A stretch of 5,645 nucleotides of DNA from Planctomycetaceae bacterium. Its GTDB lineage: Bacteria; Planctomycetota; Planctomycetia; Pirellulales; Pirellulaceae. A program made the translations under genes and the position numbers. The notes under the pieces were generated by a model, which did not search any database, had not been told where the DNA came from, and worked only from the letters and a program-made list of their open reading frames with translations. Below, one piece after another: positions 1 through 5,645 of this stretch (positions within the stretch are counted from its first letter, which is position 1; each line of letters begins with the position of its first letter). Where the stretch lies: assembly GCA_003501565.1 (NCBI GenBank), contig DNPC01000428.1, positions 1-5,645 of the forward strand, written 5' to 3'.

Positions 1-1
1 C

Positions 2-100
2 CGTTCGACCATCCCGGCGGGAAGGTGGGGCGTTCCAAGCCTTCAAGACTCAATCCTGCAAATTCGTCCGATTGCGGTCAGAAACGGAACTTCTTCGTGA
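2..100 (+). CDS. possible 3' end of an upstream gene (partial, tentative)
   Basis: The frame beginning at base 2 is open from the window edge to a TGA at 98-100 and would encode about 32 residues ending IAVRNGTSS. The TGA overlaps the GTG at 97 in a GTGA arrangement, a common junction between translationally coupled genes. That junction is the main argument for it. The other two forward frames are also open over most of this short stretch, so the reading is weak. No domain can be recognised in so short a tail. The alternative is that this stretch is the 5' part of the following membrane-protein frame, which is open to the window edge. Confidence 0.22.
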   Translation, partial: RSTIPAGRWGVPSLQDSILQIRPIAVRNGTSS

Positions 101-1050
101 GTGATGAAACACACCCGCTGGATCGTGAGGACGAAACAGAGCTAGGACCTACGTCGCCCACGCCTGCGTCTTACAACCGGATACTCAGATTTCTGGTGAT
201 CATTGCGGTCGTGTGTGGTGCGATCGCTTGTATCGCATCGGCTGCAAGCGCGAATGCCGCTTACATGTCTCCCACTGAACGCACCGGTACCGTTGTCCGC
301 AGCGTTGCATGCGTGGTCGCGCTGGCGGCCTGTGCAGGGATGATCGTCATCTATCGACTGCGAGCTTTCGTCAGGGCACGCGAAAACGCTGATCGCACTT
401 CATTTCCTCTGTCTGGGGTTTTGAATGCTGCACCTCACACGTCCCCAGTCATGTCCCCAGTCACGGGCCAGCCGTTACCGAATCCTCCTCACCAAAGGCA
501 ATTGAACCATTTAGGCGATCCAACGATGGCAGATTCTCAAGCACATCAGCCGACCAGCAATTCGATTTCCGATGAGTGGGATTTGGGGATAGTTTTTGTA
601 CTGGTCGTCGCGGGACTTTTGATCCTGCTGAACTGGGGGGCATTCTTCTTCGGCAGGTCGATCGGAATGTATGGCACACTCATTAGTGTCGCCCTGCTCT
701 CGCTGCAGATTGGACTGTCGACGATGATGATCGTTTTTCAAACTGGTGTTTGCCGGGCGTTCGGTATCGGTTGGCTAACGACCGGCTTGGTGGGACAGAT
801 TAGTTCGTTCTGGATCTCATCCTATATGTACGGACCTCAGTACTATCGACGCGGTTCCGTTGGCGATGAGTGGCTAATTGAGTTCATTCCGCCTTTGCAA
901 ACTACATTTGGACTTATGCTGGCGACTCTGTGCGCCAGTTATGTGTGGGGGTTGAAGAGTTACGTTGCTTGGAGAAGGCATCAACGATTGCTGCAGGCTC
1001 AACGAATTGCTGAAGCTACTGGTAGTCCGTCAGAGCTCCACTTGGGTTGA
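97..1050 (+). CDS. six-transmembrane protein of unknown function
   Basis: I do not recognise a family. With the GTG start at 97 the protein has 317 residues. A polar, acidic N-terminus (about 1-28) is followed by two hydrophobic segments (about 31-53 and 67-86), then a polar Pro/Gln/His-rich linker (about 92-162), then four more hydrophobic segments (about 163-185, 190-214, 223-243 and 267-287). A basic tail with WRRHQR follows. This suggests an inner-membrane protein with a 2+4 helix layout and an even number of spans, so both ends lie on the same side. No catalytic motif is visible. The start is uncertain. GTG 97 is preferred for its 4-nt overlap with a TGA in another frame; an in-frame GTG at 25 would give 341 residues, and the frame is open to the window edge, so a longer upstream start is possible. 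The first in-frame ATG (265) lies inside the first hydrophobic pair and is unlikely. It is 102 bp from argH. Confidence 0.82.
   Translation: MSDETHPLDREDETELGPTSPTPASYNRILRFLVIIAVVCGAIACIASAASANAAYMSPTERTGTVVRSVACVVALAACAGMIVIYRLRAFVRARENADRTSFPLSGVLNAAPHTSPVMSPVTGQPLPNPPHQRQLNHLGDPTMADSQAHQPTSNSISDEWDLGIVFVLVVAGLLILLNWGAFFFGRSIGMYGTLISVALLSLQIGLSTMMIVFQTGVCRAFGIGWLTTGLVGQISSFWISSYMYGPQYYRRGSVGDEWLIEFIPPLQTTFGLMLATLCASYVWGLKSYVAWRRHQRLLQAQRIAEATGSPSELHLG
441..464 (+). repeat. tandem 12-bp duplication within the membrane-protein gene
   Basis: Two adjacent 12-mers, GTCCCCAGTCAT and GTCCCCAGTCAC, differ only at the last base. They are in frame and encode SPVM-SPVT in the polar linker between the second and third hydrophobic segments. 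Such a copy-number change keeps the frame and is compatible with a flexible linker under little constraint. Confidence 0.75.
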
Positions 1051-1083
1051 AGACTTGCTGTCTGGTGATACGATCATCCGTGG

Positions 1084-1102
1084 CATAGGCTCCCAGCCTG
1101 TG
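1084..1102 (+). other. small inverted repeat in the gap before argH
   Basis: CATAGGCT (1084-1091) and AGCCTGTG (1095-1102) pair over 8 positions, one of them G-U, around a CCC loop. It lies 33 bp after the stop of the membrane-protein gene. There is no T-run after it, so it is not a standard rho-independent terminator. It could be a weak 3'-end hairpin or chance. Confidence 0.35.
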
Positions 1103-1115
1103 GGATCGTTCCTAA

Positions 1116-1133
1116 TCTGCAAAGCTTCGCAGA
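1116..1133. promoter_or_regulatory. 18-bp imperfect palindrome upstream of argH
   Basis: TCTGCAAAGCTTCGCAGA is a dyad with a single mismatched pair (A1121/C1128), centred between 1124 and 1125. It ends 7 bp before the argH Shine-Dalgarno. It could be an operator or a hairpin in the argH leader. It does not resemble the AT-rich ArgR box of enteric bacteria, and no clear -35/-10 promoter could be assigned around it. Confidence 0.35.
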
Positions 1134-1140
1134 CTCAACA

Positions 1141-1145
1141 AAGGA
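1141..1145 (+). promoter_or_regulatory. Shine-Dalgarno sequence that fixes the argH TTG start
   Basis: AAGGA stands 7 nt before the TTG at 1153, which is near-optimal spacing. The first in-frame ATG (1195) has no purine-rich sequence at a suitable distance. The site therefore decides in favour of the TTG start. Confidence 0.75.
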
Positions 1146-1152
1146 CAAGAAA

Positions 1153-2532
1153 TTGACGGATTCTCCCTCGCGAAGTGGTGTGTTCGCCGCATCGATGGAT
1201 AAACGGCTCGAAGCATTCAGTGAGAGCATCAGCTTTGACTATCGCCTCTACCGGCAAGACGTGCGAGGATCGATCGCGCATGCTCGGATGCTGGCCAAGC
1301 AAGGCTTGATAACTGACGAAGAGTTCTCGCAGATCGAATCGACGCTGCGGGAGATTGAGGCGGAGATTGCCGAAGGCAAAATGCCGTTTCGATTCGAGCT
1401 GGAAGATATCCACATGCATATCGAAAGCCAGTTGATTGAACGCTTGGGTGACATCGGACGCAAATTGCACACAGCCCGCAGTCGTAACGACCAAGTGAAC
1501 ACTGATTTTCGTTTATGGATTCGAGACGCTTTAGACGAATTAGATGCGTTGCTGGTAGATTTGCAGCGAGCATTCTTGTCGCGCTGCGAGAAAGATGCGG
1601 GCGTAATCTTACCTGCTTACACGCACTTGCAACGCGCCCAGCCAGTGCTTGCCGCCCATTACTGGCTGTGTTACGTCGAAAAACTCGAGCGGGATCGCGG
1701 TCGAGTCGCAGATTGTCGGCGGCGAGTCAATGTTTGCGGACTTGGGACCGCTGCATGCGCTGGCACGACGCTACCCATCGATCGTGAAATGACCGCTAAT
1801 GAACTAGGTTTTGAATCGGTGGCGGCAAATAGTATTGACGTTTCCAGCGACCGCGACTTTGTAATCGAATCCGCTTTTGTGCTGGCGACAATCGCGGAAC
1901 ACCTCAGCGGTTGGGCCGAAGAGTGGATTCTGTGGTCGACCGTGGAGTACAACTTCATCAAACTACCGCATGAGTTTTGCACCGGTTCGTCGATTATGCC
2001 TCAGAAGGTCAATCCGGACACACTCGAGCTCACCCGAGGAAAGTCGGCTCGAGTCATCGGAAATCTTCAAACGTTGCTGGTGCTGTTGAAAGGCCTGCCG
2101 CTCGCCTACAACCGCGATCTGCAAGAAGACAAGCCACCTTTGTTTGATTCGTTCGATACGGTCAAGGCGACCCTAGAGCTAGCCGCACCGATCGTATCAG
2201 GCGCCGAGTTGCAGTTGGATTCTATCGGGGATCGCCTCGAAAAGGGCTATTTGGACGCCACCACGCTTATGGAGCACCTCATTCTGAAGGGGATTCCACA
2301 GCGGACGGCCCATCATCTTGTCGGTACTTTGGTCGGCTTGGCCCAGAAAGATGGCGTTAGCCTGGCAGAATTGAGCGATGAGCAGCTGAAAAGTGCCCAT
2401 AAATCGCTCGATAGCTCGGTTCGTGAGGTTTTGGGCGTGGAAAAAGCCGTAAAAGCGTTCCAAAGCTACGGTTCTAGCTCGCCAGAACGCGTACAAGAAC
2501 AGGTTCATCGCTGGCGCGAGCAATTACAATAG
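1153..2532 (+). CDS. argH: argininosuccinate lyase (TTG start)
   Basis: ArgH is a cytoplasmic homotetramer of the fumarase/aspartase superfamily that cleaves argininosuccinate to arginine and fumarate, the last step of arginine biosynthesis. The product has 459 residues, close to the 457 of E. coli ArgH. Visible motifs are SRSGVF near residue 6 (the equivalent of the N-terminal GGRF segment), the substrate-binding TARSRNDQV (107-115), THLQRAQP with the catalytic Thr157-His158 pair, and the superfamily signature GSSIMPQKVNP (278-288) with its mobile-loop serine and Lys285. The C-terminal part (LDATTLMEHL, about 367-376) is also typical. All expected catalytic residues are present. The TTG start is supported by AAGGA at 1141-1145 and by the conserved N-terminus; ATG 1195 would remove 14 residues, including SRSGVF. 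No other arg gene lies in the window. The next gene follows within 22-46 bp and may be co-transcribed. Confidence 0.98.
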   Translation: MTDSPSRSGVFAASMDKRLEAFSESISFDYRLYRQDVRGSIAHARMLAKQGLITDEEFSQIESTLREIEAEIAEGKMPFRFELEDIHMHIESQLIERLGDIGRKLHTARSRNDQVNTDFRLWIRDALDELDALLVDLQRAFLSRCEKDAGVILPAYTHLQRAQPVLAAHYWLCYVEKLERDRGRVADCRRRVNVCGLGTAACAGTTLPIDREMTANELGFESVAANSIDVSSDRDFVIESAFVLATIAEHLSGWAEEWILWSTVEYNFIKLPHEFCTGSSIMPQKVNPDTLELTRGKSARVIGNLQTLLVLLKGLPLAYNRDLQEDKPPLFDSFDTVKATLELAAPIVSGAELQLDSIGDRLEKGYLDATTLMEHLILKGIPQRTAHHLVGTLVGLAQKDGVSLAELSDEQLKSAHKSLDSSVREVLGVEKAVKAFQSYGSSSPERVQEQVHRWREQLQ

Positions 2533-2537
2533 GGAGG
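2531..2537 (+). promoter_or_regulatory. purine-rich AGGGAGG overlapping the argH stop
   Basis: AGGGAGG resembles a strong Shine-Dalgarno and overlaps the argH stop codon (TAG 2530-2532). It is 17 nt from ATG 2555 and 41 nt from ATG 2579, both beyond normal spacing, and no start codon lies at 5-10 nt. It might still aid re-initiation after argH, or be chance. Confidence 0.3.
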
Positions 2538-2578
2538 TTCTACGAATCTCTTCTATGCACCAATGCAAAACGGTACCG

Positions 2579-4858
2579 ATGAAATTCAATTCGTCATCTT
2601 CCCGCACGTTGTGGCTCTGCCTGCTGTCTTTGTTCGCCATGTTGACGACGGCGCGAGGGCAGGATGATCCTTTCAACTTGGGAGGCAGTAGCGGTGCCGA
2701 TCTGTTTAGCACAGGTGTGCCATCGGCAGGGGGGGGCCTCTTTGGAGGTGATTCAGCTAACACCGGTCCAGACACCACTGATGTTGCTGGCACTGCGCCC
2801 GACGAGGAAGAGCTTTCGCCCGTTATTCAGATGCTTCGCGAGTCGCCGCCGGAGTCGCCTGCAGAAATGGCGCGGGCGCTCAACTGGATGCACAGCTTGC
2901 GAAAACCCCGTGAGTTGGATCGTCTGCTGAGTATCGTTCGAGACTGGCCGCCGGGACAAAAGACGGCGCTGTCCCGTGCCGGAGGGACTGCGTTTTGGAT
3001 CAGACTACGCGGCAGAAGTGAGGTTCTATCGGAGGCGAGCCAACAACTGATTGGTGAGATCCTGAGAGCGCCAGCTCAGCAAGCCAAGCAACCGCAGTGG
3101 ATAGACAGTTGGATTGCACAGCTAGCCAGCGACTCGCCAAGCAAAGTGCTGTACGCGCAGCAGCAACTGCACGACGCTGGATTCGCCGGCATTAGTCGTC
3201 TACTTGTCGAACTTTCTTCGGGCAGTTCTACAGTGCCGGGCGATCGACTTCGGGATGCGATTCTTAGTTTCGGTGAGCAAGGCACTCAGGCACTCCAGCT
3301 CGCAACAACGTTACCGCCATCGGTTTCTCAGCCCGTTGTTTCTAGCATTGATCCGATGCGCAATATTGATCTGCGAACAGATTGGGCCGTTGCTGCCTTT
3401 GGCGATCGTTTTGATGAAACGTTTCGTAACGGATTGATTGAGAATGTACCGGCCGATCGCCTGCCGTCGACCGCTCGCGTTGTTTCGGCTGTCGAGCAAC
3501 AGTTGGACCAAGCGTTGTTGGCTTACAATCAAGCTCGCACGCAAGTCGACCCGCAGACAGTGGACATCTGGCAGATTTCCGCAGATGGTCAAACCGTCGA
3601 ACATGCACAAGCACCCAAAGACATCCAGCAGTTACGGCTACTCGCCCACTGGGCTCGACAGACTCTGAAGCTCAATGCTTCAGAGCAGCGCCGCATCGAG
3701 TGCTTGGCTATTCTGTTGCAGGACGCTTATCAGAAACCACCTTCGGAACGACCGACTGCCTTGGCTAGCGCCGGTGAATTCGCTGAATGGGAATCGGTTT
3801 CTGTCGCAGAAGTGCTTGCTAAAGCGACTGACATGCAGCTTCACGGCGCGGCGCTGTCCGCATTACAGTTGCTGGCGTCTGGAAAGCAGGCGTCGGTTGC
3901 TACCGTTGACGTCCTAGTGAAACATCTCACTGACTCACGTCCGGCTGTGCGCTACACTGCGCTGGAAGCGATAACTAAGATTGATCCATCCGCGCCGTTC
4001 TATGGGGCTGAAACGGCATTAGTGACCGCAACGGAGATGGCTCGGCTCGCAGACGGGCCTACCGTTCTGGTGATTGGTTTGCACGCTGAAATGCGTCAGG
4101 CAGTCTCCAGCCAACTTGAGCACCTGTTTGCAGCCCGAGCGATTACCGCAAATTCCGCACGCGCCGCTGCTGAAAGATTGTCGGCCAATCACCCATTTGA
4201 ATTGGTCGTCGTGGCTGATCGCGTCTTGGACCAGAGTCTGTACCAACTCTTGCAGCGACTGCGGAATGGAAAACACTCTCGGTCGTTGCCTATTGCTGTC
4301 ATGACGGACAGTTTGACAGCGATCGAAGAATCGTTGATCGAAAACATGCCGGGAGCCTCACGTGGTGTACTTTCGCGTGATGAAGATCAGATGAGGCGTG
4401 TTGTTCAGTCGCTGCACGAACAATTGGACACTGAGCCATTGGATGTAGTGGACCGTGCAATATTTGCTCGAGCGGCTACGGAGTTTCTTGTAAAGGTGAC
4501 CAGCGATCGGTCCAAGTACTATTTCTATCCGGTTGCCGATATTCGAGACGAGCTAGCTGCGCTCAATTATTCGCTCGACGCAAAGCAATCAGCAAGGCTG
4601 CTTAGTGGACTTGGCACACGAGACGGACAATGGGAATTGGTGAAAATGGCGGCTGATTCCAGCCAGCCTCAGGAGCAGCGGATCTCTGCAGCGGCGTCCT
4701 TTTCCACCTCAGCCGATCGCCATGGCATCATATTGCCACGCGATGAGGTTTTGCGGGTCTACGATCTCTACAATGAACTCGGGCCTCGTGACCGAGTTGC
4801 CGCACAAGCACTAGGGCAGATCCTGGACGTTATTGAGTCCCGGCAGGAAGGATCCTGA
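2579..4858 (+). CDS. exported HEAT-like protein with a degenerate receiver-like domain
   Basis: The function is unknown. From ATG 2579 the product has 759 residues. It begins with a likely Sec signal peptide (KFNSSSSRT, then the hydrophobic LWLCLLSLFAML, cleavage near ARG-Q at 27/28). A low-complexity Gly/Ser/Asp stretch (32-64), typical of planctomycete exported proteins, follows. Next come long helical regions with HEAT-like units, clearest at about 422-472 (LTDSRPAVRYTALEAI). Residues 494-616 read as an alternating beta/alpha fold resembling a CheY-type receiver: VLVIG (strand 1), FELVVVAD (strand 3, Asp547 at the phospho-site position) and LPIAVMTD (strand 4, Thr576 kept). The acidic pair after strand 1 is Gly500-Leu501 and the lysine after strand 5 is replaced in VLSRD, so phosphorylation is unlikely. 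A helical tail covers about 622-752. An in-frame ATG at 2555 would add 8 residues. The only good Shine-Dalgarno (AGGGAGG, 2531-2537) is too far from either start. Gene identity is certain; the domain reading is inference. Confidence 0.92.
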   Translation: MKFNSSSSRTLWLCLLSLFAMLTTARGQDDPFNLGGSSGADLFSTGVPSAGGGLFGGDSANTGPDTTDVAGTAPDEEELSPVIQMLRESPPESPAEMARALNWMHSLRKPRELDRLLSIVRDWPPGQKTALSRAGGTAFWIRLRGRSEVLSEASQQLIGEILRAPAQQAKQPQWIDSWIAQLASDSPSKVLYAQQQLHDAGFAGISRLLVELSSGSSTVPGDRLRDAILSFGEQGTQALQLATTLPPSVSQPVVSSIDPMRNIDLRTDWAVAAFGDRFDETFRNGLIENVPADRLPSTARVVSAVEQQLDQALLAYNQARTQVDPQTVDIWQISADGQTVEHAQAPKDIQQLRLLAHWARQTLKLNASEQRRIECLAILLQDAYQKPPSERPTALASAGEFAEWESVSVAEVLAKATDMQLHGAALSALQLLASGKQASVATVDVLVKHLTDSRPAVRYTALEAITKIDPSAPFYGAETALVTATEMARLADGPTVLVIGLHAEMRQAVSSQLEHLFAARAITANSARAAAERLSANHPFELVVVADRVLDQSLYQLLQRLRNGKHSRSLPIAVMTDSLTAIEESLIENMPGASRGVLSRDEDQMRRVVQSLHEQLDTEPLDVVDRAIFARAATEFLVKVTSDRSKYYFYPVADIRDELAALNYSLDAKQSARLLSGLGTRDGQWELVKMAADSSQPQEQRISAAASFSTSADRHGIILPRDEVLRVYDLYNELGPRDRVAAQALGQILDVIESRQEGS

Positions 4859-4937
4859 GCGATTTGGGCGCGTGGCAGCGGCTGCGTGACCTTGCACCAC
4901 TTCTAATGCATTGAGACAATCTGTCGATGAGCCGCAA

Positions 4938-4971
4938 CACGCGTGTGGCTGGAATACTATTCCAACGCGTG
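4938..4971. promoter_or_regulatory. nested dyad: CACGCGT/ACGCGTG enclosing TGGAATA/TATTCCA
   Basis: CACGCGT (4938-4944) and ACGCGTG (4965-4971) are perfect inverted repeats. Inside lies TGGAATA-C-TATTCCA (4950-4964), a 7-bp perfect dyad around one base. The two stems are contiguous on the right and offset by a 5-base GTGGC bulge on the left. ACACGCGTGT (4937-4946) is itself a 10-bp perfect palindrome. About 70 bp upstream of the activator start, it is a plausible operator or upstream activating site, or a leader hairpin. No bound protein can be named. Confidence 0.45.
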
Positions 4972-4984
4972 GCTACACAGCCAC
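4969..4984 (+). promoter_or_regulatory. GTGGCT/AGCCAC stem-loop that competes with the adjacent dyad
   Basis: GTGGCT (4969-4974) and AGCCAC (4979-4984) form a perfect 6-bp stem around ACAC. Its left arm shares bases 4969-4971 with the right arm of the CACGCGT/ACGCGTG dyad, so the two cannot form together in full. A second GTGGCT (4945-4950) could also pair with AGCCAC. As RNA these would be alternative structures; as DNA they may be repeated half-sites. Confidence 0.35.
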
Positions 4985-5024
4985 TGGCTCGCATTGGTGA
5001 CGCTCCCAACGCCCCCGCCAGGGC

Positions 5025-5040
5025 GATCCTTCGAAGAATC
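5025..5040. promoter_or_regulatory. 16-bp near-perfect palindrome at the activator's ribosome-binding region
   Basis: GATCCTTCGAAGAATC is palindromic except for one pair (C5028/A5037), with CTTCGAAG at its core. It ends 2 bp before the ATG at 5043 and covers the only purine-rich stretch (GAAGAA, 5033-5038) that could act as a ribosome-binding site. A repressor or autoregulator bound here would block the start region. As RNA the stem is weak. Function is inferred from position only. Confidence 0.35.
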
Positions 5041-5042
5041 AT

Positions 5043-5645
5043 ATGTCTCGGTACGGATACAACCAGCAATCAACGGAGTCTCGCTCTCCCGTTGCAGGTA
5101 TCATCGGTACCAGTCCCGCGATGCAAGCGGTCTACGATACGACGCGGCGAGTTGCACAAAGCAATGCGTCGGTGTTGCTTCTCGGCGAGACGGGAACGGG
5201 TAAGGAACTGATTGCTGGAGCAATTCACAGTCTAAGCGATCGCAGTTCCGGGCCATTCGTCAAAGTGAACTGTGGCGCCTTGAGCGAGAGCCTGTTAGAA
5301 AGCGAGCTGTTTGGACACGTACGAGGTGCGTTCACCAGTGCTGTTGCGAATCGCACCGGGCGGTTTGAGGCGGCTCATACCGGGACAATCTTCTTAGACG
5401 AAATCAACAGCACTTCACTTATTCTGCAGGTCAAACTGCTGCGAGTCTTGCAAGAGCGCGAGTTTGAGCGGGTTGGTGATACCTCAACGATTACCGTCGA
5501 TACGCGCGTAATCGCTGCCAGCAACCGAGACCTGACTGTGGAAGTGCAGGAAGAGCGGTTTCGCGAAGATCTCTATTGGCGACTAAATGTTGTACCGATT
5601 CATATTCCCCCACTCCGTGAAAGGCCCGAGGACATCCAGGATCTG
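5043..5645 (+). CDS. sigma-54-dependent AAA+ transcriptional activator lacking a sensor domain (3' partial)
   Basis: Bacterial enhancer-binding proteins use ATP hydrolysis to remodel sigma-54 RNA polymerase at promoters. The 201 codons visible run into the window edge without a stop. After about 18 residues the AAA+ domain begins (IIGTSPAMQAV). Present are Walker A GETGTGKE (48-55, Lys54), the switch asparagine in VNCGAL (Asn76), the L1 loop GAFTSA (95-100), Walker B TIFLDE (115-120), and RFREDLYWR (172-180) with the Arg-finger candidates Arg174 and Arg180. All align to E. coli PspF with a constant offset of 12, so there are no gaps. ATG 5043 is the first start codon after an in-frame TGA at 4998-5000, so no receiver, GAF or PAS domain can precede the AAA+ domain. 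The fifth L1 residue is Ser99 instead of Gly. The C-terminal remainder and any DNA-binding helix-turn-helix lie outside the window. The closest architectural parallel is PspF. Confidence 0.95.
   Translation, partial: MSRYGYNQQSTESRSPVAGIIGTSPAMQAVYDTTRRVAQSNASVLLLGETGTGKELIAGAIHSLSDRSSGPFVKVNCGALSESLLESELFGHVRGAFTSAVANRTGRFEAAHTGTIFLDEINSTSLILQVKLLRVLQEREFERVGDTSTITVDTRVIAASNRDLTVEVQEERFREDLYWRLNVVPIHIPPLRERPEDIQDL

Larger units (their letters stand above)
4859..5042. other. intergenic region rich in inverted repeats
   Basis: This 184-bp stretch separates the exported HEAT-like gene from the AAA+ activator. I see no gene in it: the open frames that cross it on either strand give Arg/Ser-rich products without recognisable features. 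It has no T-tract hairpin that would serve as a terminator. A short GCAGC-G-GCTGC dyad lies at 4875-4885, and larger dyads follow at 4938-4984 and 5025-5040. No sigma-54 promoter with GG and GC separated by 10 bases was found, and no clear sigma-70 promoter could be assigned. Confidence 0.6.

Noticed and set aside
1135..1573. Overlapping minus-strand open frames opposite argH
   Set aside because: They lie wholly opposite the strongly conserved argH coding sequence, have no recognisable domains or ribosome-binding sites, and are the expected shadows of its codon pattern.
2555..2578. ATG 2555 as the start of the exported protein
   Set aside because: It is possible and would add 8 residues, but ATG 2579 gives a cleaner signal peptide n-region; neither start has a well-placed Shine-Dalgarno, so this is a preference rather than proof.
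2590..2670. Lipoprotein signal (cysteine in the hydrophobic segment LWLCLLSL)
   Set aside because: The residues before the cysteine do not form a lipobox and the cysteine lies at the start of the hydrophobic core; a standard Sec cleavage after ARG fits better.
3311..3614. Two minus-strand open frames opposite the exported HEAT-like protein
   Set aside because: Both are antisense to a long continuous coding frame and encode low-plausibility Arg/Gln-rich products with no signal of their own.
4871..4895. GCAGC-G-GCTGC dyad considered as a terminator for the exported-protein gene, and nearby TGGCAG and TTGCA considered as a sigma-54 promoter
   Set aside because: The one-base spacer leaves a poor hairpin with no following T-run. 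The GG and GC elements are separated by 8 or 12 bases, not the 10 required for a -24/-12 promoter.
4830..5069. Minus-strand open frame of 79 codons covering the intergenic gap
   Set aside because: The product is Arg/Ser-rich without recognisable features and the frame extends into both neighbouring genes, so a chance frame is more likely.
4927..5211. Plus-strand open frame of 94 codons crossing the gap and the start of the AAA+ gene
   Set aside because: It overlaps the AAA+ domain in another frame, is Arg-rich and has no domain; the AAA+ frame carries unmistakable Walker A and GAFTSA motifs.

Overview
The window looks like a stretch of a planctomycete chromosome, probably of the Pirellulales/Rhodopirellula type. 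The grounds are moderately GC-rich DNA, use of GTG and TTG starts, the character of the argininosuccinate lyase, and a large exported protein with a Gly/Asp-rich N-terminus (mature start near QDDPF) and HEAT-like helices. This placement is by recognition of style, not by a database search.

Layout, all on the + strand: (1) a six-transmembrane protein of unknown function (about 97-1050), whose GTG start overlaps by 4 nt a stop codon in another frame that may end an upstream gene; (2) a 102-bp gap with two small dyads and a clear Shine-Dalgarno; (3) argH, argininosuccinate lyase (1153-2532, TTG start), complete and with intact catalytic motifs; (4) close behind it (22-46 bp) a large exported protein (2579-4858) that joins HEAT-like helices to a degenerate response-regulator receiver-like domain; (5) a 184-bp gap (4859-5042) rich in inverted repeats; (6) the first 201 codons of a sigma-54-dependent AAA+ activator (5043 to the window edge) that has no N-terminal sensory domain and carries GAFTSA in place of GAFTGA.

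argH and the exported HEAT/receiver-like gene are close enough to be co-transcribed, but nothing in the sequence links their functions. The activator is separated by a dyad-rich leader, so it probably has its own transcription control. No tRNA, rRNA, CRISPR array, IS element or convincing rho-independent terminator was seen. The most unusual items are the pseudo-receiver domain inside a protein with a signal peptide, the sensor-less GAFTSA activator with its dyad-rich upstream region, and twelve copies of the palindrome CGATCG across the window.
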